DNA of 28,867 nt, taken from assembly GCA_964618785.1 (NCBI GenBank), contig CAZUCY010000037.1, positions 1 through 28,867 on the forward strand, read 5' to 3'. Source of the DNA: FEN-1297 sp964618785. Its GTDB lineage: Bacteria > Bacteroidota > Ignavibacteria > Ignavibacteriales > Ignavibacteriaceae. Position numbers and translations under genes: made by a program. A model generated the notes under the pieces. It worked only from the letters and a program-made list of their open reading frames with translations. It was not told the DNA's origin and made no database searches. Within the stretch, counting starts at the first letter, position 1. Every line of letters begins with the position of its first letter. Below, piece by piece: positions 7,601 through 15,995 of the stretch.

Positions 7601-9331
7601 TTAACTTTTATCCACAACGTTTTTTTTATCAAAATATTCCGTATGCAGAATTTCATGCGCTTTATGAGAATTAGGTTCGCCAAGAAATTCTTTATATAGA
7701 ATTCTAACAGATTCATTTTCATGCGATCTGCGTAATTTCATTTTACTATCTATCTGGTACAATGCTTTCATTCTCTTCTGAATTTTCTCGGGAATTTGAT
7801 GAATTGGTTGGCCGCCTCCGTTGATACAACCTCCGGGACATGTCATTACTTCAACAAAATGATATTTAGACGTACCGTTTTGAACGTCATCAAGAACTTT
7901 CTTTACATTACCTATACCGTTTACTACTGCAACGTTTACATCCAAACCGTCTATTGAAACTGTAGCTTCTTTAACTCCTTCTTTTCCTCTGACAGCTTCT
8001 AAATCAAGATTTTCTAATTCTTTACCTGAAATTTTAAAGTATGCAGTCCTAAGAGCAGCTTCCATAACACCGCCGGATGTTCCGAAGATAGCGGCAGCGC
8101 CGGTAGATTCTCCAAGCGGATTATCGAAATATCCTTCAGGAAGATCTCCAAATTCAATGCCTGCAAGTTTAAAGAATCTTACAAGCTCCCTGGTTGTAAG
8201 AACTGCATCAACATCAGCCATGTTGTCTTCACTTAATTCATTCCTGTTTGATTCATATTTCTTAACAGTACACGGCATTATTGATACAACAAATATGTCT
8301 TTGGGATTGATGCCCATTTTCTTGGCATAATACGTTTTAAGAACAGCGCCTTCCATTTCATGTGGAGATTTGCACGAAGAAAGATGCTCTAATATTTCCG
8401 GTCTGTTCTGTTCCGCATATTTTATCCATCCGGGGCAGCAACTTGTAAACATTGGCAATGAACCACCGTTTTGAATTCTGTGTATAAGTTCTGTTGCCTC
8501 TTCCATTATAGTAAGATCTGCTGAAAAATTTGTATCGAATACTTTCTTGAAGCCAAGACGCCTCAATCCTGTAACCAATTGGCCTGTCACATCAGTACCA
8601 AGAGGCATATTATATTCCTCACCCAGAGTAGCTCTTACGGCTGGCGCCACCTGAACTATAGTAAATTTAGTACGGTCATTAATCGCATTTACGACTTCTT
8701 TCAATGCCCCTTTCTCTCTTAATGCCGCGGTCGGGCAGACAAGAATACATTGACCGCATAAAATACAGTCACTTACATTAATCCCTTTGTTATAAGGAGT
8801 AGTTACGATAGTTGAAAATCCTCTATTTGTAAAGTCAATGGCTCCAACTTTTTGAACTTCGTGGCATACTCTTACACATCTTCCACAAAGTATACATTTG
8901 GCGGGATCTCTTTCCATAGATGCACTTGAAATATCAATTGCATGACTTTTACTTGCACCGACATAACGGTGTTCTCTAACACTGTATTTCTCAGACAAAT
9001 TCTGCAGTTCGCAGTTTTTGTTCCTAACACAAATCAAACAATCCTGCGGGTGATTTTCTATAAGCAATTCGACTATAGTTTTTCTTGCTCTTCTAACACG
9101 TGGTGAATTTGTTTCAACAACCATTCCGTCATAAACAGGAAATGCACATGACGGAGTTAAGTTTCTTTGTCCCTGAACCTCAACAACGCAAATACGGCAA
9201 GCACCCGTGGGAGCTAAATCTTTAAGATGGCAAAGAGTGGGGATATGAATTCCAACTGACTTTGCAGCATCAAGTATTGTCATTCCATCTTCTGCATTAA
9301 CTTTTATATTATTTATTGTTAGCTGAACCAT
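7601..9331 (-). CDS. hydA: [FeFe] hydrogenase catalytic subunit HydA, first copy
   Basis: Complete catalytic subunit, 576 residues. [2Fe-2S] domain C34, C45, C48, C62; His-ligated cluster H94, C98, C101, C107; ferredoxin clusters C146-C156 and C189-C199; H-cluster motifs FTSCCPGW (proton-shuttle C298, ligand C299), IMPCTVKKYE (C354) and VMTCPGGCINGGGQP (C498, C502). All catalytic residues of group A hydrogenases are present. It lacks the extra C-terminal [2Fe-2S] domain of the Thermotoga enzyme. Next to a full-length HydB and a HydC it should form an electron-bifurcating complex that couples NADH and reduced ferredoxin to H2; bifurcation is inferred from domain layout. It is 24 nt downstream of hydB1. 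Confidence 0.96.
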   Translation of the reverse strand: MVQLTINNIKVNAEDGMTILDAAKSVGIHIPTLCHLKDLAPTGACRICVVEVQGQRNLTPSCAFPVYDGMVVETNSPRVRRARKTIVELLIENHPQDCLICVRNKNCELQNLSEKYSVREHRYVGASKSHAIDISSASMERDPAKCILCGRCVRVCHEVQKVGAIDFTNRGFSTIVTTPYNKGINVSDCILCGQCILVCPTAALREKGALKEVVNAINDRTKFTIVQVAPAVRATLGEEYNMPLGTDVTGQLVTGLRRLGFKKVFDTNFSADLTIMEEATELIHRIQNGGSLPMFTSCCPGWIKYAEQNRPEILEHLSSCKSPHEMEGAVLKTYYAKKMGINPKDIFVVSIMPCTVKKYESNRNELSEDNMADVDAVLTTRELVRFFKLAGIEFGDLPEGYFDNPLGESTGAAAIFGTSGGVMEAALRTAYFKISGKELENLDLEAVRGKEGVKEATVSIDGLDVNVAVVNGIGNVKKVLDDVQNGTSKYHFVEVMTCPGGCINGGGQPIHQIPEKIQKRMKALYQIDSKMKLRRSHENESVRILYKEFLGEPNSHKAHEILHTEYFDKKNVVDKS

Positions 9332-9355
9332 TTATTTCTCCGTAATTCATACTTG

Positions 9356-11341
9356 TTAAATAGCAGTAATAGCGTCGAATCTGCAAGATTCTATACACAT
9401 TCCGCATCTTGTACATTTATCGTCAATGATATAATGCGCCTGAGCTTTCTCGCCTATTATTGCATCTGAGGAACATTTCTTTGTACATACACCGCACCCC
9501 GTGCATATGGTATTGTCAATTGAGTAAGTAAGCAATTCCTTGCAAACATGGGACGGACATTTTCTTTCATATAAGTGCGTTTCATATTCATCTCTGAAAT
9601 ACCTGAGTCCCGAAAGAACCGGATTTGAAGCAGATTGCCCAAGACCGCACAAAGAAGTATCCCTGATTACATCTCCTAATCTCTTGAGATGAATGACGCC
9701 TTTAAATCTTTGAAGCTCATCAAGTTTATTTTTTGTATTTCTATAGCTGGTTGGAATTCTTTCTATTATTTCCAACATTCTTTTTGTGCCTTCCCTGCAG
9801 GGAACGCATTTTCCGCATGATTCATTTTGAATAAAAGTTAAAAAGTATTTAGCAACATCAACCATACAGGTTGCTTCATCCATAACCACAAAACCTCCGG
9901 AACCCATCATTGCACCTACTTGTTTAAGCGATTCATAGTCAACTATAGTAGATATTACGCTTGTAGGCAAACATCCACCGGAGGGACCACCGATTTGAAC
10001 CGCTTTAAACTTTTTATTATCAGGTATGCCTCCACCAATATCAAAGATTACCTGTTTTAGTGTTATTCCCATCGGCACTTCTACAAGACCAGTATTTTTT
10101 ATATTTCCGCTTAAAGCAAAAACTTTTGTACCTTTACTGGCAGAAGTTCCAACCGAAGCATATTTTTCCGCACCATTATTAATGATTGGAGCAATATTTG
10201 CCATAGTTTCGACGTTATTTATAACAGTGGGCTTTCCCCATAATCCTGCAACTGCCGGAAAGGGAGGACGTGGCTTTGGCATTCCGCGTTTACCTTCTAT
10301 TGATGCAATTAAAGCAGTTTCTTCACCGCACACAAAGGCGCCTGCGCCTTTTTTAATTTTCAATTCAAAATTAAAGCTGCTATTAAGAATATTTTCGCCA
10401 AGCAAACCATAATTCTTACATTGTTCAATCGTATTCTGAAGGCGAACAATAGCAAGAGGGTATTCCGCACGGCAGTAGATATATCCATGAGCAGCCCCTA
10501 TAGAATAGGCAGCAATCAATATTCCCTCAACCACTTTGAAGGGGTCGCTCTCAAGAACCGATCTGTCCATAAATGCGCCAGGATCACCTTCATCCGCATT
10601 GCATACCATGTATTTATGATCAGTCTTTTGGTTGAAAGCAAATTCCCATTTTTTACCAGTAGGAAATCCTGCGCCGCCTCTTCCTCGCAGACCACTATCA
10701 GAGATCTCTTTAATAACGTCATTAGGTTTCATCAGGCGGAGAACTTTATCCAGTGCTTTGAAACCTCCATGAGCTATATAAGCATCTATAGAAGTAGGAT
10801 CAACGATGCCGCAGTTTTCCAAAACAATTTTTAACTGGTGCCTGAAAAAAGGTATATCATTTATATAAGGAATTTCCGGAGTAGCTTTTCCAAAAGTACC
10901 GAGAAGCTTCTCTTTAAATATCCCTTTTTCAATAAATATCCTTTGAATTAACTTTGGAACAAGTTTAGGGGTAATTTCACAGTATGAAATTCTATCTTGC
11001 CCCGGAAATTTTATATCGACAATAACTTCTCTTGCACAGTAGCCAATACATCCTGTCGGCTGAATAGTTGCCCTAATATTGAGTTTGGCAAGTTCGGCTT
11101 TAATTGCTTCTTCAACTTTTAAAGCACCGGAAGCTAGTCCGCAAGTACCCATACCAATAAAGATTATTGGCAGATCATGTTCAATATTTTTTAATTTTCT
11201 GTTAAGAGAGGCAAATTTTTCGATACAAGGTTTGTCATGATGACAAAGAGGACCTTCAGTACAACAACGTACAAAAAGATCGCAAGGTCTATCCGAACTA
11301 TGCCAACACTCGTCGCAACATTTTTCAATGAATGATTTCAT
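9356..11341 (-). CDS. hydB: Full-length NuoF-like flavoprotein HydB, first copy (bifurcating type)
   Basis: A 661-residue NADH/FMN subunit. An N-terminal Cys-rich stretch has eight cysteines in the first 39 residues. A thioredoxin-like domain follows with C67, C98 and C102; the usual first Cys is Ile. The NuoF core has GRGGAGFP (220-227), the VCGEETALIASIEG segment and a [4Fe-4S] site (C509, C512, C515, C565). The C-terminal domain has two ferredoxin clusters (C613-C623 and C643-C653), preceded by a Cys/His group (C595, H598, C600) that could hold zinc as in known bifurcating HydB. The C-terminal cluster domain is what marks bifurcating HydABC. Its start overlaps the end of hydC1 by 4 nt (ATGA). 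Confidence 0.95.
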   Translation of the reverse strand: MKSFIEKCCDECWHSSDRPCDLFVRCCTEGPLCHHDKPCIEKFASLNRKLKNIEHDLPIIFIGMGTCGLASGALKVEEAIKAELAKLNIRATIQPTGCIGYCAREVIVDIKFPGQDRISYCEITPKLVPKLIQRIFIEKGIFKEKLLGTFGKATPEIPYINDIPFFRHQLKIVLENCGIVDPTSIDAYIAHGGFKALDKVLRLMKPNDVIKEISDSGLRGRGGAGFPTGKKWEFAFNQKTDHKYMVCNADEGDPGAFMDRSVLESDPFKVVEGILIAAYSIGAAHGYIYCRAEYPLAIVRLQNTIEQCKNYGLLGENILNSSFNFELKIKKGAGAFVCGEETALIASIEGKRGMPKPRPPFPAVAGLWGKPTVINNVETMANIAPIINNGAEKYASVGTSASKGTKVFALSGNIKNTGLVEVPMGITLKQVIFDIGGGIPDNKKFKAVQIGGPSGGCLPTSVISTIVDYESLKQVGAMMGSGGFVVMDEATCMVDVAKYFLTFIQNESCGKCVPCREGTKRMLEIIERIPTSYRNTKNKLDELQRFKGVIHLKRLGDVIRDTSLCGLGQSASNPVLSGLRYFRDEYETHLYERKCPSHVCKELLTYSIDNTICTGCGVCTKKCSSDAIIGEKAQAHYIIDDKCTRCGMCIESCRFDAITAI

Positions 11342-11832
11342 ACTAGCCCTACCTCCGGTGTAATGGATGCTTCTTTTGCTTTTGATGCCTTAGAATATTT
11401 CTTTACGATATTAGGAATATCTTTTACAGTTATGCGTCCGTAATATTCATCATTAACTGTTATTACGGGGGCAATACTGCAGGCACCAATACAGTTGACT
11501 ACCTCGATAGTAAATTTTCTATCTCTTGTAGTTCCACCTGCTTTAATATTCAAAGCATTTTCAAGAGCTAGCAGGATTTTAGCCGAGTTTTTGACATGAC
11601 ATGCCGTCCCACGGCAAACTCTTATAATATTTTCACCTAAAGGTAAAAGTCTAAATTGATTATAAAAAGTAGCTACACCATAAACACGACTTAAGGGCAT
11701 CCCAACAAAATCTGCAACTTCTTGAAGAGCAGATTCCGGTAAATAACCATATATGCTTTGGACTTCCTGTAGTAGAGGAATTAAACTACTTTTATCATTT
11801 GGTTCATAACTATCGAAAATATCCGTATGCAT
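11338..11832 (-). CDS. hydC: NuoE-like [2Fe-2S] subunit HydC, first copy; first gene of the operon
   Basis: Thioredoxin-like [2Fe-2S] protein of 164 residues, homologous to NuoE/HndA. Cluster ligands are VCRGTAC (C73, C78) and NCIGAC (C114, C118). A basic tail of about 20 residues follows the fold. The start is supported by GAGG about 8 nt upstream of the ATG. It is the first gene of the hydrogenase operon, overlaps hydB1 by 4 nt, and has a sigma-54-like promoter element about 30-45 nt upstream. It is expected to dock on HydB1 near the FMN. Confidence 0.95.
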   Translation of the reverse strand: MHTDIFDSYEPNDKSSLIPLLQEVQSIYGYLPESALQEVADFVGMPLSRVYGVATFYNQFRLLPLGENIIRVCRGTACHVKNSAKILLALENALNIKAGGTTRDRKFTIEVVNCIGACSIAPVITVNDEYYGRITVKDIPNIVKKYSKASKAKEASITPEVGLV

Positions 11833-11861
11833 TTTTTCCTCAAATTTTTCAATAAATTACT

Positions 11862-11877
11862 CTCATATTAAGTGCCA
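11862..11877 (-). promoter_or_regulatory. Possible sigma-54 (-24/-12) promoter of the hydrogenase operon
   Basis: On the minus strand TGGCAC (11872-11877) is a perfect -24 element. With the required spacing the -12 element reads ATGAG (11862-11866) instead of TTGCA, so only the -24 half is strong. The predicted start of transcription would be about 20 nt before the hydC1 ATG. A dyad TTTTCC-N7-GGAAAA at 11943-11961 lies about 100 nt upstream of that point, where an NtrC-type activator could bind. Two NtrC-family genes are in this window. Tentative. Confidence 0.35.
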
Positions 11878-11942
11878 CAAAATATTTGCAAAAAATTGAA
11901 AATTCCAATGATTCTTGACTATTTGATTTCAAAATGATCGCC

Positions 11943-11961
11943 TTTTCCTAAGATTGGAAAA
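11943..11961. repeat. Short dyad (6-nt arms) upstream of hydC1, candidate activator site
   Basis: TTTTCC (11943-11948) and GGAAAA (11956-11961) are perfect inverted arms around 7 nt. Such A/T-rich arms arise easily by chance in this composition. The distance to the possible sigma-54 element is the only reason to note it. The rest of 11833-12100 is A/T-rich with no gene seen. Confidence 0.2.
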
Positions 11962-12101
11962 ATTTTTTTCAAAATAGATACTCGTTTGCTAAATGCTAGT
12001 AATTTTTCAATTTTTAAGATACCGTATATTTTTCTATTATTTATTATTATTCAAATAAAATACCGGTTAATTTCCCATTATTGAGAATGACAATTGCATA
12101 A

Positions 12102-12590
12102 TTAAACACTGCAATAACTTTAAGTTTCAGTGAAAGAAGTTTCAGTGAATATAAAATTTGGAGAATTGCAGGAGCTGACCGATATTTGTTAAAACATGAA
12201 ACCGCTAACCCAAAATTATAGTGGATATATCATTCAAAGCAAAAACTTCAAGATTGATTTGATCATTTACTTTAATTAAAATCGTTAGGTTATCAAATTG
12301 GCAGATGGAATCTGGCAGGACTACCAAAACAAACCATAAAAGACATTGCTGAGGATATTATCCTATGCAGTGTTCTTGACGTAGATATGGCTTCTTTTAG
12401 TCCATTTATTCCTTCACCGGATACTCCTTATAGAAAGCAGAACGCTTGCAAAATAAATTCTATTTTTAAAGGAATGGCTGTCGGCAGAATAGTTTTAAAG
12501 AATGTACATATCCCTGCAATTACTGCGCTGGGTAAACTGGATCAGTACGGAAGGGAAAAAGGGCTGCACATTCCTAAACAACTGAGTTAA
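12102..12590 (+). pseudogene. hydE: Decayed fragment of hydE, the radical-SAM [FeFe]-hydrogenase maturase
   Basis: One reading frame from about 12102 to the stop at 12588 matches the middle and later part of HydE: GADRYLLKHETANP near 12174, LKSLGYQIG near 12276, GLPKQTIKDIAEDI near 12318, FSPFIPSPDTP near 12390, and IPAITALGKLDQYGREKGL near 12510. It is broken by TAG at 12219, TGA at 12255 and TAA at 12273, all in the same frame, with no frameshift needed to follow the match. The N-terminal half with the CxxxCxxC radical-SAM motif is absent, and so is the C-terminal end after REKGL. An ATG at 12387 could open a 67-codon frame but would give only a tail fragment. The match is from memory of the family; the stops are read directly. 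Confidence 0.85.
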
Positions 12591-12618
12591 TATTAATGAC
12601 TAAAGTAACGCTATCTCT

Positions 12619-14730
12619 TTATCTTTTCTTCAGAACAAAACCGGTTGAAGGCTGCAATTCAATCTTAGTTGAAATGACACCGAGAGATTCAGCTCCTGCA
12701 ATATCGGGATTTACCAACATCTCCCATTCCCCGTCGGGTAAATTAAATTCCTGTGTTCTATTGGTATCTGCATTAAACAAAACAAGGAAATTCTCATTGC
12801 TATAATTCAGCTTATATCCAAGTGCAAACGGATTATCTTTTACGTCCAAAAAAGTAATATCTTCATACTTCGCCCGCCTGAAGGCTGAATATTTATTTCT
12901 TAAGGCAATAAGTCCTATATAATAATTTTTTAAATCTTCATTTAATTTTACATAATTATAATTGATGTAATTAGTCTGATCGTCTTTATTGTAGCTGTTG
13001 TTATCCAATTTCCCTCTATTAGTATCCGGGAATAAATTATAAGTCGGGATTACTTTTGCCCGCGCAAATTCATCGCCTTCCTGAAACATAACAATACCTT
13101 GCGATGTAAAAAGGAATAACGCACCAAGCTTATTCAGTTTTAACTCAAGCGGTGTCAATTTGATTAAAGATTCAATATCTTTTATAACTTTGTTCACTCC
13201 GATTTTACCGGTTCCGATCCTGATAAAATCTCCAAGAGTATAGCCGTCATGAGAAGATAAATAATTTACGGAATGCTCCTTTTTTTGAAATAATCCTAAA
13301 GAATCTCTTATCAGAGTCCCATTTACATAGCTTTTTATTCTTTTAGAACTATTATTGCCATACCATTTGCCAAAGAGCCATCCAAGTCCGTTAACCGGGT
13401 TTTCGCCCTTAACGCCGTTTCTAATTTGATCATTCCAGCTACCCCAGCCTCTAAGAGAAAAAGCAGCCGGATCATAACCGCCACCCCATGGTTCACAAAC
13501 AAGAATTACGTTTGGATTTATTTTTTTTGCCTCGTGTGTTATCTCTTCTATTGTCTCCCAATCAATAAGCCTACCAAGATCAAAACGGAAGCCGTCTATA
13601 TGATATTCTTTCATCCAGTATAAAATACTTTCGACTATCAGCCTACGCATCATAGGGCGTTCTGTCTTAAGATCATTGCCGCATCCGCTTTCAGCAATAT
13701 AATTCCCTCTTTTATCAAGGCGGAAATAATATTCCCTATCAATTTCTTTTAAATTACCCATCTCATATTCGGAAAGATGATTATATACAACATCCATAAC
13801 TACGGCAATGCCTTCTTTGTGGAAGGCTTTTACCATATCTTTGTATTCAGTAACCTGTTTTGCGGAAGTGCCGCTCCAAAAATTCCACTTTAAATAATTT
13901 GAATCGCTGCTATAGTAGTCTTCGGGAGCAAAAAAAGCTGCCGTCATATAACCCCAATGATTCCTCTCATAAGAATTCCATGAATTATATCGTCCGTTTA
14001 ACGAATCCTTAAATGGAATTTCAATATTCGCAAATTCCTGCGAGGGCAATAGCTCAACTGTATTCACCCCTAAACTTTTTATATAATCAATCCCTCCGGT
14101 TTTTTCATGCTCGATTAAGCCATGATAAGTGCCCGGCTTGCTGCATCCGGATGAAGAATCCGCCGTTAAGTCCCTGATGTGCATTTCATAAATAACAACA
14201 TCGCGCCAGTCCCTTTGTATCCAATAGTCCTTTTCCCAGTCATAATTATTTTCTTTTACAACTATAGAGCGCCTTGGAGCGAAATAAGTATTATAAGTAG
14301 CAACTGCTTTGGAATAAGGATCAATACAAATTACGTCTTTGGTTTCAGGATATTTAAGATTATAAACTTTAAATCCATAAAATAAACCGTAATCCACTCC
14401 GTATAAAACAGTTTCCCAAACGCCGTCGGAGTCTTGATTCATATAGTACTCCTTCCCATTATTATCTTCCGGTTTTTCAAATGTAATAAGCTTCACTTCT
14501 TTAGCATCCGGTGCAAATAATCTGAAATAAGTTTTGCCTTTCTCAACAAAAGAACCAAGTTTTTTTGACGAGAAATATTTGTTCAAATCTTTTTTTTCGG
14601 ATTTTATATTAAAATTATGTACTGAAGCTCTGGATCTGCTTTTATCGCTTACGAACAATGTGACACCTTTCAAATTAATTACAGAAATTAGTAAATATAA
14701 AAAGACAAACAATATTTTCATGCATTTCAT
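12619..14730 (-). CDS. pulA: Exported GH13 debranching enzyme, type I pullulanase-like
   Basis: Probable hydrolase of alpha-1,6 branches in starch, glycogen or pullulan. It has 703 residues with a hydrophobic N-terminal signal (about 4-22, no lipobox Cys), an N-terminal beta domain of the CBM48 kind (about 60-155), then a GH13 barrel. Catalytic motifs are DVVYNH (313-318), GFRFDLGRL with nucleophile D384, VCEPWG with acid/base E413, and SSHDGY with H494-D495. HWGYMTAAFFAPE (about 258-270) resembles the YNWGY region of pullulanases and isoamylases. It ends in a small beta domain. It could also be named isoamylase or GlgX-like; the signal peptide argues for an extracytoplasmic enzyme. No clear ribosome site precedes the ATG. 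It stands alone, convergent with the hydE fragment. Confidence 0.85.
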   Translation of the reverse strand: MKCMKILFVFLYLLISVINLKGVTLFVSDKSRSRASVHNFNIKSEKKDLNKYFSSKKLGSFVEKGKTYFRLFAPDAKEVKLITFEKPEDNNGKEYYMNQDSDGVWETVLYGVDYGLFYGFKVYNLKYPETKDVICIDPYSKAVATYNTYFAPRRSIVVKENNYDWEKDYWIQRDWRDVVIYEMHIRDLTADSSSGCSKPGTYHGLIEHEKTGGIDYIKSLGVNTVELLPSQEFANIEIPFKDSLNGRYNSWNSYERNHWGYMTAAFFAPEDYYSSDSNYLKWNFWSGTSAKQVTEYKDMVKAFHKEGIAVVMDVVYNHLSEYEMGNLKEIDREYYFRLDKRGNYIAESGCGNDLKTERPMMRRLIVESILYWMKEYHIDGFRFDLGRLIDWETIEEITHEAKKINPNVILVCEPWGGGYDPAAFSLRGWGSWNDQIRNGVKGENPVNGLGWLFGKWYGNNSSKRIKSYVNGTLIRDSLGLFQKKEHSVNYLSSHDGYTLGDFIRIGTGKIGVNKVIKDIESLIKLTPLELKLNKLGALFLFTSQGIVMFQEGDEFARAKVIPTYNLFPDTNRGKLDNNSYNKDDQTNYINYNYVKLNEDLKNYYIGLIALRNKYSAFRRAKYEDITFLDVKDNPFALGYKLNYSNENFLVLFNADTNRTQEFNLPDGEWEMLVNPDIAGAESLGVISTKIELQPSTGFVLKKR

Positions 14731-14884
14731 TTTATTGCACCATTATCATAATCGTTATTAAATTGAAACTGTTTACAACGTAATGCCAACTAAAATCTTA
14801 TCCCTTTGTTTTATTGTACTTACAGATTTATTAGATTAGCAAACATAAGACGATATAAACTTTTAGAAAAGGTTAATTTTAAAC

Positions 14885-15217
14885 TCATTCGCTGCTTAAT
14901 ATTTTACCGTTTAAAACCGGTGTAACGCAAATAAGAGGATTCTGCGGAACCTTATAGCTTGAAAATATTTCCTCGAAAAGTTCGAACTGCCTCCCCCGTT
15001 TTTCCAACTTTGAAAATTTTCTATAAGGCATGTACTTTCCTTTAGAGTTAACAGGCGCATCGAAATGATATGCTTTAGCAAAATCATCTTTGGTCTTACT
15101 TTTTAGGAATTTAATTTTTATTTCGTCCCCGCCTTCCATTTCATAAGCAATTGCACGAAACTCAACAACGCATTCATCGTTAATAACAATGTAGATATTC
15201 AAAATTATTTCATTCAT
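14885..15217 (-). CDS. Hypothetical protein of 110 residues
   Basis: I do not recognise this protein. It is small, soluble and mixed alpha/beta in appearance, rich in Lys and Glu, with the N-terminal strand-like stretch IILNIYIVIN and no Cys pairs, signal or membrane segment. Its start overlaps the end of the upstream membrane-protein gene by 8 nt, so the two are probably translated together and may work together. The 154 nt between it and the pullulanase gene contain no feature I can support. Confidence 0.7.
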   Translation of the reverse strand: MNEIILNIYIVINDECVVEFRAIAYEMEGGDEIKIKFLKSKTKDDFAKAYHFDAPVNSKGKYMPYRKFSKLEKRGRQFELFEEIFSSYKVPQNPLICVTPVLNGKILSSE

Positions 15218-15887
15218 ACACAGCTTTTTTATTCATCAAAGTAAAATAACCGAGGCAAACGGCATAAACAAATGCGAACTTGCACATAATGCTTTCGACA
15301 GCTGCCAACCATCTGTCATTGTGAAATGCAAGAAGCATGAATGCGGCAATTACCGGAAGGAAGACAAATAATAATCCGCCCAATAAAACTTTAGCAAGTA
15401 TCTTCTTAGTCTCATCGTTTGTCTTTTTTATTCTATTAGATAAGAAAATAATTGCATATAACGCTGGTGTATAATAAAAGAAGCCGTAGAAAGTTCCCAA
15501 TGGATAACTATATGAAGCATAAAAAACCGAGCAAGATACTACAGCAAATTTATCTATTACTAATAAATAATAAACTGCAAATGCCAATGCAGGTATAAAT
15601 AATGCTTTGTGCAATTTATTATTTCTTCTGAAATATTTCAGAATAAAATACAAATTAAGAGGCGGAAGAAAAGATATATCTAAAAATGCGAGGTACGCCA
15701 TGTATGAATATTTAAGATTTAATGCGCACATTAGAAATTCCAAAGTCTGGTAAACTGCTAATATTCCAACCAGGGTGATCCCCATAAAATTTATTTTATT
15801 CTTTTCAGAAAAAATGAGGAGATTTATCATCAGAATAAATTCCATACAGGCTAGTAGAAGCGAGATCAAACCGTTCCAATTAATCAA
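15210..15887 (-). CDS. Integral membrane protein with about seven helices, function unknown
   Basis: A 225-residue protein made almost entirely of hydrophobic helices (roughly residues 6-26, 34-56, 62-84, 95-112, 135-151, 165-188, 199-218) joined by short charged loops such as FRRNNKLHK and NRIKKTNDETKK. The layout resembles the seven-helix N-terminal sensor regions of some signalling proteins, but no output domain follows, so function is not assigned. It overlaps the next small gene by 8 nt. The region upstream contains two interleaved inverted repeats. Confidence 0.75.
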   Translation of the reverse strand: MINWNGLISLLLACMEFILMINLLIFSEKNKINFMGITLVGILAVYQTLEFLMCALNLKYSYMAYLAFLDISFLPPLNLYFILKYFRRNNKLHKALFIPALAFAVYYLLVIDKFAVVSCSVFYASYSYPLGTFYGFFYYTPALYAIIFLSNRIKKTNDETKKILAKVLLGGLLFVFLPVIAAFMLLAFHNDRWLAAVESIMCKFAFVYAVCLGYFTLMNKKAVYE

Positions 15888-15910
15888 ATTCCCTCCATTT
15901 TGTTTTTACA

Positions 15911-15982
15911 AGTTTCACGATCTATAAAAGTTTACCCGCTTTCAAGTTCGTTTTATACGTGAAACTCACTTTGGAAGCGGGT
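15911..15982. repeat. Two interleaved perfect inverted repeats (pseudoknot-like order)
   Basis: AGTTTCAC (15911-15918) is complementary to GTGAAACT (15959-15966), and ACCCGCTT (15934-15941) to AAGCGGGT (15975-15982). The arms occur in the order A-B-A'-B', so the two 8-bp stems interlock rather than nest. The element fills the 108 nt between fumC and the membrane-protein gene, both on the minus strand. It may be a 3' end structure of fumC mRNA, a leader structure of the next gene, or chance. Confidence 0.4.
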
Positions 15983-15995
15983 CTCACTTATAGTA

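Noticed and set aside
10026..10834. Two plus-strand open frames within hydB1
   Set aside because: They are antisense shadows of a strongly conserved gene and have no family features.
12387..12590. A 67-codon plus-strand open frame as a gene of its own
   Set aside because: It is in frame with, and is the tail of, the hydE remnant; it lacks the catalytic half and any ribosome site.
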